Shown: positions 1 through 11,690 of the stretch, one piece after another | How positions within the stretch are numbered: position 1 is the first letter of the stretch | How the letters are laid out: every line of letters starts with the position of its first letter | Assembly: GCA_023548195.1 (NCBI GenBank) | Contig: JAJHZJ010000221.1 | Location: 2,958,001 to 3,022,000 of the forward strand | Length of the DNA stretch: 64,000 nucleotides | From: Bettongia penicillata ogilbyi | Lineage: Eukaryota; Chordata; Mammalia; Diprotodontia; Potoroidae | Reading direction: 5' to 3' | The notes under the pieces: generated by a model | What the model was told of the DNA's origin: nothing | Seen by the model: only the letters and a program-made list of their open reading frames with translations | Databases searched by the model: none | Translations under genes and position numbers: made by a program

Positions 1-578
1 AACATGGATTCAAATGGATACAGAAAAATAGCTACCAGAGAGAGAAAGTGACCTACTGTGATAGAGAGCAGGCTGGCTACAGATGCTCTGAGTCCAGGAG
101 AAAGCTACACCTTAGCGGAACTTTTTAAGGACTCCATCAAGGGAGAAAAAGATTCCTAGTGCCAGAATGTGCAGAGCAGGTATCCCTTTGATACATATGT
201 TCCTTACTTTTGTACCTTAAGTTTGAGTGCTCTCTTCTAAGAGACATTGTATGTGCATTTGCAGAGAGTGCCCATGTTTGGTTTTGTTCTAGGTTTTTTG
301 GGGGAGGGGGAATGTTTTGAATCAATTCTTATTATTTTGCCAACTTAGTAAAAACTCTTTTCTAAAGCTAATTGTCTGATGATAAATGGGAAACATGTTG
401 GTGGGGGCTCATGAGTATCAGTAAATTCAGCCCCTAAAATTTACCCTTTGAACTCTGAGGGGAGAAGTAGTCAGTTGCTTTTTGGTGACCTGGGGAAGTA
501 GTTGTAGAGGGGTATTATAATGTTTATAGTCAATAATTTTCTGCACACATATTTTTAATAGATAATCCCAGATTTTTA
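1..578. other. No gene or recognised repeat
   Basis: AT-rich non-coding sequence. The only open frame of note is a 62-codon one on the minus strand with no recognisable motif. I see no splice-framed conserved exon. Confidence 0.5.
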
Positions 579-705
579 AGGGATCTTAGTGATAATTGGA
601 CCCAAGCTTTTAATTTTACAGATGAGGAAATTAAGGTCTAAAAAGGTAAGATGGCTTGTTCAGGGTCACAGAACTAATTAGTAGAAGAGTTTTTTTTTTT
701 TTTTT
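579..705 (-). mobile_element. MIR/THER-type CORE-SINE fragment
   Basis: Contains the reverse complement of the SINE core (ACAGATGAGGAAATTAAGG, then a CAGGGTCACA block), so the element lies on the minus strand. A T run (690-705) closes the fragment; it is probably unrelated to an L1-type tail because it lies at the SINE 5' side. Confidence 0.65.
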
Positions 706-815
706 AACAAACAAAATATTTTCTTATGTGAGATACCCAAAGAATGATAAATGATACCTTGGATATAGACATTTATCTGAGCCCACGACTATTTTACCTT
801 CAGCTTCTGCTGTGC

Positions 816-828
816 CTCTCTCTCTCTC

Positions 829-899
<71 letters not shown>
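816..899. repeat. (CT)n dinucleotide microsatellite
   Basis: About 84 bases of almost pure CT with one CCC interruption near 838-840. The Ser/Leu and Arg/Glu open frames across it are products of the repeat and not genes. Likely length-polymorphic. Confidence 0.98.
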
Positions 900-903
<4 letters not shown>

Positions 904-1520
904 GTGTATGTATCGGGGGTTGGGAAGGGATAACAATGCACTGTCTTGGGCAGATTCTTTTCATGAAGGAAATAATTATTCTCAAAGCACCCTGTTATAT
1001 CCTCTGGGCAGTTTTCCTGTCCCCACTCTAAGTAAATCCCTTTGGCTTTTGACTCACTGCTCTGTGAACCTGTTTTCCAGCCTAGTCCCTTGATTTGGTG
1101 TCACTCTGATCAGTGAATTCCTGGCTTTGAACTTGAGACCCATGTTCCTGTTTGCTCTCTGGATTTCCCTGACTCTGACATTGTGGTCAGTCTACAGTGC
1201 CCTATCTCTGGGCTTGTCGACTCTCTTATTTCCTGAGCTGAGACCTAATGACCATGTGTAAATCTCTGCAGCAGGGGTGCATACCCCAAACCTTCCTAGG
1301 TTATTATTTCTTTGTCTGGTTGGTTGTACTTCTCTACTAACCTCTGTCAAATCAGCAACCCAGGTGGTACCTGAGCATTTCAGGGAAACTAGTACATTTG
1401 TTTTCTGTGAATTAATCTTAGGGTAAACTTGAGTTGAATGGTTGAATTTTTTGAGATTCTCTATCCTATTACTTTCTAACAATCTTGCATATCAATTATG
1501 ATTTTCTTATTCATAATTAT
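900..1520. other. No gene or recognised repeat
   Basis: Single-copy-looking sequence with mixed composition. The minus-strand 96-codon frame at 1192-1482 resembles no family I know and shows no motif. Confidence 0.4.
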
Positions 1521-1524
1521 TTAC

Positions 1525-1690
1525 TCATTTCTTATTCAATTAAAAAATATTTAATAAGCATATATTTAACAAACAAGGTACAGTGTGAGTTGCCAGGGGG
1601 TACAGATAAGAAAATTGATGCATACAGCCCTTGGGGAATTTATAATCTAGTAGGGTCTTCTACATACTTCTTCTATACAGTACCTAATAC
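1525..1690 (-). mobile_element. L2 3' end, antisense
   Basis: Diverged copy of the L2 terminal region in reverse orientation: an ATTTAATAAGCA-type start, then a ggtacagtgtgag/gtacagataagaaaa segment and an ATTTATAATCTAGT segment in the order expected for antisense L2. Old and heavily substituted. Confidence 0.5.
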
Positions 1691-1774
1691 TACTCCCCTT
1701 ACTAATCACTGACAAAGAGTGGGTGTATGTGCATATATGTGTGTAAAATGTAGAATATGTTTGTTATTTATAAA

Positions 1775-1960
1775 ATCAAAGATCTAGAGCTAGAAAGGAG
1801 TCCATCAAGTTGAACTCTCTCATATTACAGATGAGGAAATTGAGGCCCATAAAATGTAGATGGCAGGTTTGCCACAGTAAGTGGCAGAATTATAATCTGA
1901 ACCCAGATCCCATGCACAGATTCCAGTGGAGTCCTCTTCTATTAAACAGCATTGCTGCCA
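1775..1960 (-). mobile_element. MIR/THER-type CORE-SINE
   Basis: Antisense CORE-SINE: TAGAGCTAGAAAGGAGTCCA, ACAGATGAGGAAATTGAGGC and AATCTGAACCCAGATCC blocks occur in the usual order. No target duplication is visible. Confidence 0.7.
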
Positions 1961-1999
1961 TATTTATCTCTGAAGAGGCCAGGGGAAGATTTGCAAAAT

Positions 2000-2815
2000 A
2001 ACTTCCCACTCATTGATATAGGTTAACACTTCCCAGAACAGAGTCAGTGACCATCTGCTTTGGGGGTTGCATTAATGGTGACAGGGAGTGTTTTGGGTCC
2101 TTTTGCAACTTGCTACTGGCCTCCATGGTCATGCTGGACTGTTAGTCAAGAATGCTTTTCACTGGGTCTGAAAAGTAACTCTGGCTGGGACTGTGACACC
2201 TATCCTAGAAGCACTAAGAAACAGCCTCAGTTTTGCCAGCTCCTTCTCTTGGTGTGGGCCCCTCCCTGAGAGAATCAGGGGCCTGACTGGACTCTGGTCA
2301 AACAATGTGAGGTGGAGTCCATCTCTCATGCTGAAGGCATGGGCTCAATGGTATATTGGATTCATTTCTTTGGGAATTTTCTTACAAGAAAGGTGTGCTT
2401 GTAATTTAATACCGTGTAAAATTTATTGTAGGGGATGGAACCTGGAGGAGAGACACTTGGATCAATTTTTCAGATAAATCATATTCTTTTCCTTTCTTTC
2501 CATCCATGACAGTTTTGACATTGGAGTTAGATAAAATGGTGAAAGAGTATTTTTAGCAACATTTCCAATTCTTTTTTGTGTGATTTATTTTGCTAAATCA
2601 CCTGGAGATGCCTTTTACTCCCCTTTGAAAGCCCTTAGACTCTAAGGTTTAGAGTTTTATTTAGCGACAAATTTTGCATGGCTTGGAGTAGAATTATAAG
2701 TGATTTTTTTTTCTGAATGTGGATGCAGAGCCCAAGAAAAGGTAAGTTAACTCTGATTTCTGTAAAAGAAACTCCGATAAAACCCCATTATGCCATGGGT
2801 CTCCACAGTGCCTCA
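2000..2815. other. No gene or recognised repeat
   Basis: Non-coding. Overlapping open frames at 2060-2269 and 2193-2477 carry no motif, and overlapping frames of this kind suggest chance. Confidence 0.4.
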
Positions 2816-2829
2816 TGAATAAGAGGACT

Positions 2830-2985
2830 GGGGTGCCAATCCGGCTTCTGAGGCTTACTACTTCATGCTCTTTGGCAAGCCATTAACTTCTCTAGGCCTC
2901 AGTTTTCTCATATGTAGATAATTAGACTTGATGGCCTCTGAGGATCCTTCCAGATTTGGCTCTATGATCTCACATTCCTCTTTTG
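2830..2985 (+). mobile_element. MIR SINE
   Basis: Sense CORE-SINE with the CTAGGCCTCAGTTTTCTCAT core block and the GATGGCCTCTGAGGATCCTT 3' block. The tRNA-like head is decayed. Confidence 0.75.
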
Positions 2986-3107
2986 TGGCTAGTCTTGAAA
3001 ACTGCTCTTTCACCTCTAAAACTCAGTGAGTTTTTTGCTTTCAAGGTTGTTCCCACGGGAAAGATAAGATAAAAATGATCTTGGCTATTGTGGGGATGTC
3101 TAAGCAT

Positions 3108-3342
3108 GCTAGGCAGCTAGGTGGTCTGGTGGATGAGAGTTTTGGACTTGAATTTACAAAAACCTGAGTTCAAATTCCACCTCTAAAGACCCCAGGGGAA
3201 AGTCAGTTTCCTCATCTGCGAAAGGAAGATAACAATGGCACCTACCACGTAAGGTTATTGTGAGAATAAATCAAGACAATATGTACAGCTCTTAGCAAAC
3301 TTTGTAAGTGCTGTATAAAGGCTAGCTATCATTATCATTGCC
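3108..3342 (+). mobile_element. Marsupial MIR-type SINE, near full length
   Basis: Begins GGCAGCTAGGTGGTCTGGTGG, the usual head of marsupial CORE-SINEs, and runs through GAGTTCAAATTCCAC and CAGTTTCCTCATCTGCGAAA to a GGCTAGCTATCATTATCAT end. The middle (tRNA-to-core junction) has lost some 25 bases. Confidence 0.8.
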
Positions 3343-3399
3343 ACATGGTGCATTTGAGTGACCTTGAGAGGGCAATAATGGTACTAGCAATCAATCATC

Positions 3400-3600
3400 A
3401 ACCAATCAATACATCATTTATTAAATGTTTGCTAAGTTCTGGTCATTATACAAGGTCCTGAGGACACAAGGACAAAGATGAAGCAGGCCTTTCCCTCAAG
3501 TAGTTGTCCCCTACTATTGAGGGGACAATAATATTACAAGTAAGCACAACAGGAAGAACGTAGCTTTCAATGCTCTGTGGAAATTTGGTCACAGGCTTTC
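3400..3600 (-). mobile_element. L2 3' end, antisense
   Basis: Starts CATTTATTAAATGTTTGCTAA and continues with ccctcaagtag and gaggggacaataatatt blocks, the order seen in other antisense L2 ends in this window (for example 47750-48210 and 63230-63435). Confidence 0.6.
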
Positions 3601-3659
3601 TAATCTTTCCTGATAGACAACTATTCATCCAGTACACCTTAATTCATCTATATTTCATA

Positions 3660-5825
3660 TGCCATTAATTCCTCCTCTCATTATGCTTTCCTCAGATTTT
3701 TAGGGTCTTGTTCAGCCTGTCTTTCACTTAAGACATACAGGTTTTTTTTTACATCCTATGTGCTGGTGTTTTGCTTACAATATCCTTCCTCACTGGACTT
3801 CCATTCTCTTCTAACTGACATAATTAGTGGGTCTATAAGTAAAGTGATTGGCAAACTCATTTTGTGTCTTCACACAAAGAAGTGGAGAGAGTTAAGTTAT
3901 CTAACGGGCCTCACAATGACCTGTGTGGCTGATGCAGACACACAAAGGACAGTAGCGGGAGGAAACTTGAACATTCAGTCCCAGATGGCTGCCAGGCTTT
4001 TCACATCATGTAACAATTTCTCCATGAAGCATCTATTTCCATGGAAAGAGTTTTTAAGGATGTCCAGGGCTCAATCTGGCTGCCCTAGATGACTGCATCA
4101 GTCACAAATCACAAATCAGTTGGAGCTGCTATACCTGGTACTTGAGTCAGCCCAAAGTTTTTAACATGCCTGGCATGTGAGTGGCTGTAATTAGGTTTCA
4201 GAGTTTAGCATCCCCATGAAAATGAGGGAAAGGAGCTCATGTCTGGACTGGCATTATTTCTTCTCTTTGCCTGCAAGTCCTGCAAGGAATTCACCAAATT
4301 GCTGTCTACTTGCACTGAGAGTTGATTCATTCTTGTTTTCAGTTAAGCTTCTAATTTGGAAAGACATCAAAATCTGAGGGGAGGTATTAAAGCCAGGATT
4401 TCTGCCAAATTAACTTGTTTATAACTGATGGAGTGCTGAGTAATGGTGAGGAGAAGGGGCTATATAGGTGCTGTGTGGTTAATCAGCTCTGCCACTGTGA
4501 CTGTGTGATTGTTACCATGTGGAATGTTAGGGTGCTCCCAAACTTTTGTGGAACCCAGCATTGAGTGGGACTGGCAGACGACCTTGCTGATGATGTGGAC
4601 TGCTGCAATGGAAATAAATTCATTTATTTCTTTATGAGGTAAGGTCTCTCTTTTCATTCTTCTATCCACCTTTCCTCTCTCCCCACTTCATCCCCACCCC
4701 AGCTATAAGGACAGCTCCTAAGAGTGATGTACAAGTTAAAAGCCTCGACATCTTTTACATTAAAAAAAATGTATCATCTTGTCTTTCAAAATCACAAAAA
4801 AATGCAGTATTTGGAAATGTATTGTTCACTTTTCTTTGGATACCTTCCAAGGATGTACCTTTAGAGGCATGCCCTGGATAGGATGGGCGTGAAATCCCAA
4901 TTTTATTAGGAAAGGCCATTTCTAGGAGGAAAATCAGATGCCACAGATTATCCAACAGCTCTCCTCTTGTTCTCTCCAGATCCTTTTTCTTGTGCTCTCT
5001 CTGGGGGAGTTGTAGGATGTGAGTGGAATTGAAGTATTTGTTTTCATAGATAAGATCTGAAAAAGAGAAATTGCTCAGAGCATAAATTGACTACATTAAT
5101 ATTCCGTTCATCCTGTGCTCCTTATGACATCAATAATCACCCAGTGGGATATGCACATTGCCTTTCAACTAAACATGATACATCTCCTTATTTAAACCAA
5201 CACTCTCCCCCTCAGCTCGGCCTGGCTGCACTGGCCACACTCACCACATGGCCTGACAGCTCTCAGCTGACAGGATAAATCAAGAGCATTGGACACTCAA
5301 AGCACTTCCTTGACCTAACTTGACTTGACCTGTAACATAGCTCACTGGCTGTGAGGGGGAGTTCTCTCTGGGAAGTAATAACATTCCTCCTGTTTTCCTC
5401 TCTTTTTCTTTCTGAGATTAGGTAGGTGTTTGGCATGGAAAGGAAAGGAATGAAGACGAGATGCATTTTCTTCTGGATGATACAATGGGACAACTGAGCC
5501 AAATGGACATGGAATTTGCCTTAAATGATTCAGGTTATCCAAAGCAAACCTGGCTTCCATCTGGACATCTTCTTTGCTCCCATTCCTGTCTCCCCCAAAT
5601 TTTTTTAAACAAGAGGTAGGTTTAAATTGTAGTAAGGAAGGGTTAAATGAAACACAAAGGAGGATCCCTTTGGTACAGAAGTAAATAAGCCCCAAGTAAG
5701 CTAATGAGACAAAGTCAGGTATCCCCAGGGAAGTTTTAAAATAGGATAGACAAGCATTGATCTTGCATGATCACCTGTTTGTAGATGAAATTGAAAAGGG
5801 GTAAAAATAAGTCCTATGCTTTTGT
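3660..5825. other. Single-copy-looking non-coding block
   Basis: About 2.2 kb in which I recognise no interspersed repeat. The longest frames (3760-4092 plus, 110 codons; 5342-5695 minus, 117 codons) contain no domain motif. It is one of the few places in the window where a conserved non-coding element or an exon of an unfamiliar transcript could hide. Confidence 0.4.
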
Positions 5826-5829
5826 TTGA

Positions 5830-6005
5830 ACAAATCAAATGGACAAGTTTAGGATGGGGAAGGAGTGGCTAGACAAAGTCATGCAGAAAGACCTGAGGGC
5901 CTTCAGCACCTGGAAATTCAGTCTGAGTCGAGAATGTGAAGTGGCAAACAAAAACTCCAACATAAACTTAACACTGGGCCTGGATGTAGGAGACAGTGGT
6001 GTAGG
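5830..6005 (+). mobile_element. L3/CR1-type LINE fragment (3' region)
   Basis: Diverged sense copy of the CR1/L3 region that elsewhere reads as a run of 'aagacctgagggc ... attcagtctgagtc ... gtggcaaacaaaaa'. It lies directly upstream of a MAR1, so the 73-codon frame here is a repeat remnant. Confidence 0.5.
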
Positions 6006-6023
6006 GTATTGTTGGTTGCTCTG

Positions 6024-6243
6024 GAATTATCGTTATTCAGTCGTGTCCAACTCTTTGTGACCCTATTTGGGGTTTTCTTGGTGAAGATACTTCTCCAGCT
6101 CATTTTACAGATGAGGAAATTGAGGCAGCAGGGTTAAAGGACTTGCCCAGGGTCACCCAGCTAGTAAATGTCTGAGACTGGATTGGAGCTCAGGTCTTCC
6201 TGACTCCAGGCCTGGTGCTCTATCCATTGTGCCATCTAGGAAC
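6024..6243 (-). mobile_element. MAR1 SINE, antisense
   Basis: Carries the RTE/BovB-like tail segment (CAGTCGTGTCCAACTCTTTG, GGGGTTTTCTTGGTGAAGA) at its left side, then the core (CAGATGAGGAAATTGAGGC) and the tRNA-derived head ending GTGCCATCTAGG. Nearly complete. Confidence 0.85.
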
Positions 6244-6249
6244 CAATTC

Positions 6250-6655
6250 AAATGAATCACAGAATTTAGAATTGGAAGGGACCTCAGCCTTTACCGAGTC
6301 CAATCCATACAGGAAAGGAATCCCTACAAAAGCGTAATTGACAAGTCATCAGCCAGCCTTGACTTGAAGACATCTGACAAGGGAAGTCCCACCATTTCCT
6401 GAGACCCTGCACTCTACTTTTGGATGACTCTATTTGTTGGGAAGATTTTTCTTGACATCAAGTTTAAATTTGCTGCTCTGATACACGCTCATTGCTCCTG
6501 GTTTTGTTTTTGTGGGTCACAAAGAACAAGTTTAAACCCTCTTCCTAAGCATAGCCATTCATTCAGATACCTTAGTAAGGTGGCCATAACTTTCTCCCCT
6601 GAGTCTAATCTTTTTTAGGCTAAACATTCCTATTTCCTTCAACTGATAAGATCAT
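6250..6655 (-). mobile_element. L3/CR1 LINE 3' region
   Basis: Opens with AATCACAGAATTTAGAATTGGAAGGGACCT, the antisense form of the CR1-type terminal repeat, and runs through the usual tract (cttgacttgaagacatc, ttgttgggaagatttttctt, ctcattgctcctggttt). No coding frame survives. Confidence 0.75.
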
Positions 6656-6689
6656 AAACTCATTTGTAGTTTGTGTTGCCTGTGGCTGC

Positions 6690-6965
6690 CGCTATTTGTC
6701 TTCTTCCTTCCTCTTCTCAAAGAACGCCATGACACCAAGGAGGTGATGCCATGACATGCAAGTGAATTGGATTTAAGTGAGGCAGGGCTGTTCAAAGTCC
6801 CCAGCCTCACTTTTTCCTCTGGAGCCATCTGGGTCCAGTAGCTGGATATAAATCCGGACAACTAGAGGTGACCCCGGTGCAGTAGGACACCTTGGCCTTC
6901 TCAAGCTAAGGTCTTTAACAGCTCTCAGTTTGACTGAAGCGCACCCATTCAGTGACTAAGGATTA
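6690..6965 (-). mobile_element. RTE-tailed marsupial SINE (RTESINE type)
   Basis: Antisense copy: ccttcctcttctcaaagaacgcc tail at the left, then GTGAATTGGATTTAAGTGAGG, GCCATCTGGGTCCAGTAGC and CAGTTTGACTGAAGCG. Fragments of the same unit are at 15634, 30585, 34975, 49868 and 57056. The tail resembles the 3' end of the RTE LINE at 8773. Confidence 0.8.
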
Positions 6966-7214
6966 ATAATAATAAAAAAAGAGGCAAAGAATAACATCTT
7001 CAAAAAAAAAAACTGATCCGAGAGGGGAAGACTCTTAGGGTTTATGGCCAAAACATAAACAATTGTTAATTACATTCATTCTGAGACAATCAGGGCCCAA
7101 ACCAAGGAAGTAGGACTTGGTCTGGGATCAGAGTGTTTTGGAATTAAGGCTGATCTTTAAGAGAAAAAACCTGTGACATTAAGATGGTGAAGGTCTTGTG
7201 CTTGGTGGCTGAGT

Positions 7215-7305
7215 TGGGCATGTTTTAGTGGCAGGGCTTCAACTTAGGTCTTCCTGGCTCCAAAATGAGTATTCTATCCATCAGGTCATGCTGCCTCTCA
7301 AGGCA
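7215..7305 (-). mobile_element. CORE-SINE head fragment
   Basis: Antisense tRNA-like head: CAACTTAGGTCTTCCTGGCTCC followed by TATTCTATCCATCAGGTCATGCTGCC. Confidence 0.55.
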
Positions 7306-7339
7306 ATTTTATGGTTCATTCATAGAAGCCTCAAATCAG

Positions 7340-7845
7340 AACGAGAGAGGTGGTGGTTCTGATGTGCTCCGCTCTGATGTCACCACATTTGAAGCATTGC
7401 ATTTAATTCTTGGAGCTGAATGTTAAGTGCTGACAATCTACAGTACATCTAGAGGGGCCTTGAAATCCTTGTATGAGAGTTTGTTGAAGGACCTGGGGAA
7501 GTTTAGCTTGAAGAACAGAAGACTTTTAGGGGATAAAACAGTTGTCTTTAAGCTTCTGAAGGATTGTCATGTAGAAGTGAAGGGTAAGAGTTATTCTGTT
7601 TGGTCTCAGAAGGGAGAGCTTTGGGAGACAATGTCAGAGAGGAAGATTTAAGCTTTGATAGATGAGAAAATTCCTTAATAATTAGAACTTTCTAAAATTA
7701 GAAGATGCTTCCTTGAGCAGATTAAGTTCTCTTCCACTGGAGATCATTAGATGACAAGTTTTCAGGAATGTTCTAAGTTCTTCCTCAGGTGTGGGATGGA
7801 TTAGATGACCTTTGGAGTGACAGAATCATGGGATTCTTGTCTCTC
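7340..7845 (+). mobile_element. L3/CR1 LINE 3' region, sense
   Basis: Sense counterpart of the element at 6250-6655. Blocks such as GGGGAAGTTTAGCTTGAAGA, ggattgtcatgtagaag, and a terminal GAATCATGGGATTCTTG match CR1/L3 3' ends. The plus-strand frames here are remnants without the RT domain. Confidence 0.7.
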
Positions 7846-7859
7846 CTCACTCTGAGAGT

Positions 7860-8050
7860 TTGGGGTAGTGGAAAGAATTCTAGTTTTGGAGTCGAAGGCC
7901 CTGGGTCCAACCTGCCACTGTTACTTACTCCTTACGTGAAGTTTGGTAATTCACACCGCTGCTCTGGGCCTCAGTTCTACCTTTTCAAAATGTGATGTTG
8001 GCACACAGAATCACCAAGGTCTTCTCTGGCTCTAGTGATATAATTCTAAC
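7860..8050 (+). mobile_element. MIR SINE
   Basis: Sense CORE-SINE: GGTAGTGGAAAGAATTCTAG, GTCCAACCTGCCACTG, GGGCCTCAGTTCTACC blocks in order. The usual 'catctgtaaaatg' segment is degraded. Confidence 0.65.
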
Positions 8051-8289
8051 AGCTAATTTTCAGTTATTTATTGTGTTGCTGCTGAGAGGGGAGGTCCACT
8101 GATAATTTAAAAACTTCATTTTGCTAAACCTAACTCTAAACCTTGCAGAAGAACTATTAATCAATTACACAAGTGAGCTTTTGGGATTTTCAGTCTTTTC
8201 TCCCTTTTCCCATCCAAAGACTATTTATTCCAGATGTTCTGAAAGGAAGTTTCAGCTGAGATTTCAGTCTTACTGTCCTACTCCTCACA

Positions 8290-8523
8290 TGATAACAATA
8301 ATAGCTAGCATTTATATGGCTCTTTAAGGTTTACAAATAGTATTTTATTTTATCCTCACAACAGTCCTGGGAGGTTGGTGTTAATATTATTCTCTTTTGC
8401 AGATGAGGGAACTGAGGCACAGAGGTAAAGTGACTTGACTAGAGTATTGCAGCTAGGAAGTGTCTGAGGCTAGATTTGAACTCAGGTCTTCCTGGCTCCA
8501 TCCACTGAGCTCCCTGGCTACCT
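8290..8523 (-). mobile_element. MIR-type SINE, near full length
   Basis: Antisense copy with the whole 3' extension (AATAATAGCTAGCATTTATA, TATTTTATCCTCACAACAG), core (CAGATGAGGGAACTGAGGC) and head (TTTGAACTCAGGTCTTCCTG). Confidence 0.85.
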
Positions 8524-8689
8524 TGCACGGCTAGGCTATTGGGTGAGTAAAGTTGTATATTCTGGATTTTTGTGGCTGCTGTTATTGAGCTAGAGGTGGG
8601 TGGAACTTCTCTTGTCTGCAAACTGGGGCTACCCTGATAAAATTATAGAGAATGAATATTTTGTCTTTGATGCCTCCCTGTTTCAATCC

Positions 8690-8772
8690 ATCAATGAATT
8701 AGTCAATAAATGTATGAATTGCTGTGGTTATAAAGACATAAACGAAAGTATCCTTGTCATTAGGAGTTTACC
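8690..8772 (-). mobile_element. L2 terminal fragment
   Basis: Short decayed antisense L2 end (AATTAGTCAATAAATGTATG...). It abuts the 3' end of the RTE LINE, which may have inserted here. Confidence 0.4.
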
Positions 8773-8889
8773 TTTTTTGGTTGGTTGGTTGGTTGTTGTC
8801 CTTCGTCTTCTAAGAGGACCAAAATGACATCACCACTGTAAAGTGAAATTTCATTGTGTCCTGCTGTGGCTGATCAGACCAATCCGAGC

Positions 8890-9418
8890 TCAGAATGCTC
8901 TACCACATGTTGGGCACAGAGAGTCCATGTGAATATTTTCAGTAGATACTCCAAATTTGTGCATCCTGCATTTACTTTGTGCTGTCTCAATTCTGCTTTG
9001 CTCATAGAGCACAGCAACTTTTCTGATGTGGGCACGCCATGCTGAACAGTCCTGTGCCAGTGTCTCCCATGTTGCAAAGTCAAATCCAAAGTTCTTGAGA
9101 GTGTCCTTGTATTGTTTCTTCTGGTCACCATGTGATTGCCTGTCCCATGCAAGCTCTCCATAAAATACTCTTTTTGGCAAGCATATATTTTGCATTCTAA
9201 CAACGTGGCCAGCCCATTGGTGTTGCATTCTCTGAAGCAGATAGTGCCATATTTGGCAGTTCAGCTCGAGCAAGGACTTCAGTGTCTGATACCTTATCAA
9301 GCCAGGTGATCCTCAGAATCTTCCTAAGACAGTTCAAATGGAAGTGATTCAGTTTCCTGGCATGGCGCTGGTAGACTGTCCATGTTTCACAGGCATATAA
9401 CAATGAGGTCAGCACCAT
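8890..9418 (-). pseudogene. RTE ORF C-terminal region remnant
   Basis: Frames 9418-9197 and 9300-8890 give LLYACETWTVYQRHARKLNH, HQWAGHVVRM and a final CPTCGRAF. The 'ACETW' and 'WAGHVVRM' strings are typical of the region after the reverse transcriptase in RTE-clade proteins. The two frames overlap because of a shift near 9200-9300. The C-x-x-C end may be half of a zinc-binding motif. Confidence 0.75.
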
Positions 9419-9624
9419 AACTCTGTAGACCTTCAGTTTGGTAGTCAGTCTAATACCTCTTCTCTCCCGAACTTTTCTTCAGAGCCTCCCAAGCACTGAG
9501 TTAGCTCTGGCAATGTGTGCATCAACCTCATTGCCAATGTGTACATCCCTGGAAAGTACACTACCAAGGTAAATGAACTTATCCACAGCATTCAGAACTT
9601 CTCTATTTGTTGTTGCAGATGGTT

Positions 9625-10867
9625 TCACTTATGGATGGTGTGGTGGCTGCTGATGGAGCACCTGTGTTTTTTTTTTTTGGTGTTAATTATTAGACCAAAA
9701 TTAGCACATGCAACTGAGAATTGATCCATACTTTGTTGTATCTCAGCTTCAGAGGCTACACTGAGTGCACAGTCATCTGCAAACAGAAAATCATGCACCA
9801 ACACTCCCTCCACTTTGATCTTGGCTTGTAACCCTTTCAAATTGAAGAACTTACCATCAGTACAGTAGTTGACCTTGATGCTGTGTTCATCCTCATTGAA
9901 AGCATTTGTCAACATGGATGAAAACATCAAGGTAAAAAGCATGGGAGCAAGCACACAGTCCTGTTTCACTCCATTGGTGACTGGGAAGGCGTGAGAACTT
10001 TGTCCATTATCCAGAACCTGGGCAGACATGCCATCATGAAATTGACGTTCAATATTGATGAATTTCTCAAGGCAACCAAATTTTACATACTTTTCCATAA
10101 ACCCTCATGACCAACAGTGTCAGAGACCTTGGTCAGATCCACAAATGTTTTGTACAGACCTCTGTTCTGCTCCTGGCATTTCTCCTGGAGTTGTCAGGCA
10201 ACAAACACCATATCAACTCTTCCTCAGCCCTTTCTAAAGCCACACTGGCTCTTAGGTATATGCCCACCTTCCAGGTGAAGGATCAGACTATTAAGGAGGA
10301 CTCTAGCAAGAATTTTGCCAGCAATGACTAAGAGAGAGAGCCCCCTGTGATTGTTGCATGATATTCTATTCCATTTACCCTTATAGAGATGGACAATGGA
10401 AGCATCCTTGAACTCCTGGGGAATAACTTCTTCTTGCCATATAACCTGGAAAATTTCAGTTGCCTTTTGTATGAGCAATGGTCCCCCTACCTTATAAATC
10501 TCAGCTGGCATAGAATCATCACCAGGTGCTTTGCCACATGAAAGGAGCCTAATGGCCCTCAAAACCTCTTCTTCAGGTGAAAGTTCAGTTAAGGAGGGAT
10601 TGACTTCAACCTGAGATAAATGGTCAATGGCCTCAGCGTTGATTGATGATGGTCTTTTGAGAACACTATGGTGTGTTCAGCCTCTCTCTCTAGGATAATA
10701 TCCTTGTCACTAATCAATATGGCTTCATCAGCACTGAGTAGTTGTGATGCACCATAAATTTTTGGTCCATAAATATCTTTCAAGGAATCATAAAAGTGCT
10801 TTGGATTGTTACTATCAGCATAAAACTCAATTTCATCTGCCTTCTTACTGAGCCAGGAACTCTGCAT
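9625..10867 (-). pseudogene. RTE reverse transcriptase remnant
   Basis: Minus-strand frames 10867-10589, 10562-10224 and 10098-9625. The second has the finger region (CGKAPGDDSMPAEIYK, then NNHRGLSLL and a QCGFRKG end). The third has GVKQDCVLAPMLF and the catalytic palm motif FLFADDCAL (F-A-D-D), then a thumb-like stretch. The intervening frame changes show it is broken. It would have copied RNA primed at nicked target DNA. Catalytic aspartates remain recognisable, so decay is moderate. Confidence 0.85.
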
Positions 10868-11011
10868 GTCTCTAAGTTTTGCTTGTACTTTGGTTTTGAT
10901 GGAATTAAATGATGCCTTCTTAGAGGTGGAGGAACTATTCTGTTGGTAAATCTGGTGGAGTTTTCAGTTTTTGTTTAGCAGCTTCTGAATTTCCCCATCA
11001 TTTCCATCAAA

Positions 11012-11690
11012 CTAGTCTTGGTGTTTGCGAGTGTTCTGACCCTGATGAGCAAATGTAGTGCTGTATACCAAATCTCTGAGAGCTGCCCACTCCTTTTCTG
11101 CTCCACTGTTGCCAACTATATGTTGGCTCAACTTCCTCTCCAAGTCAGCAGCAAACTGTTCATGCTCAGAGAAGGGCTCTAATTTGTTGACATTAATTCT
11201 TCTGGTAGCCATTTTACCTTGGGGGTGGTGCTTTTGATGAATGTGAATATCTAGCATGGAAAGGATAAGTCTATGATCAGTCCAGCACTCTGCACCACAT
11301 ATTGCCTTTGTCACTCTCACATCTTGTCTGTCTCTTCTCCTTACAATCACATGATTGCCAGTGTTTGCTGTGAGGATGCATCCATGAGGTTTTATAGAGT
11401 TTAGGTAAACTGAAGACAGTGTTGATGATGAGAAGGTCATGTGATGCACAAGTCTTCAGCAGTCAATGACTGTTGCTTTTGCTGTTTCCAACTCCATTCC
11501 TCCCTAGGACTCCCTGCCAAGTCTGGTAGTCTGAGCCTACTCCAGCAGTAGAGTCGCCCAGAATTATAAACTTGTCCTCTTTTGCCACATTGACGATAAG
11601 GGCCTCTAGGTCTTCATAAAATTTTTCTTTGACTTCATCAGGGTTAGTCATGGGGCTAACTGATAGGCACTGATGATTGTGGCACATCAT
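11012..11690 (-). pseudogene. RTE endonuclease remnant
   Basis: Two minus-strand frames (11690-11463 and 11449-11012). The first has ILGDSTAGVGSDYQTWQG, the position of the GDFNA catalytic motif of APE-type endonucleases, with F-N replaced by S-T. The second has CWTDHRLILSML, equivalent to the SDH motif at the end of the domain. The domain nicks target DNA in the retrotransposition cycle. The N-terminal part is missing and the two pieces are in different frames, so the enzyme is dead. Downstream on the same strand lies the reverse transcriptase. Confidence 0.75.

Noticed and set aside
724..1093. Several overlapping frames rich in Ser/Leu or Arg/Glu
   Set aside because: They are translations of the CT microsatellite on both strands.
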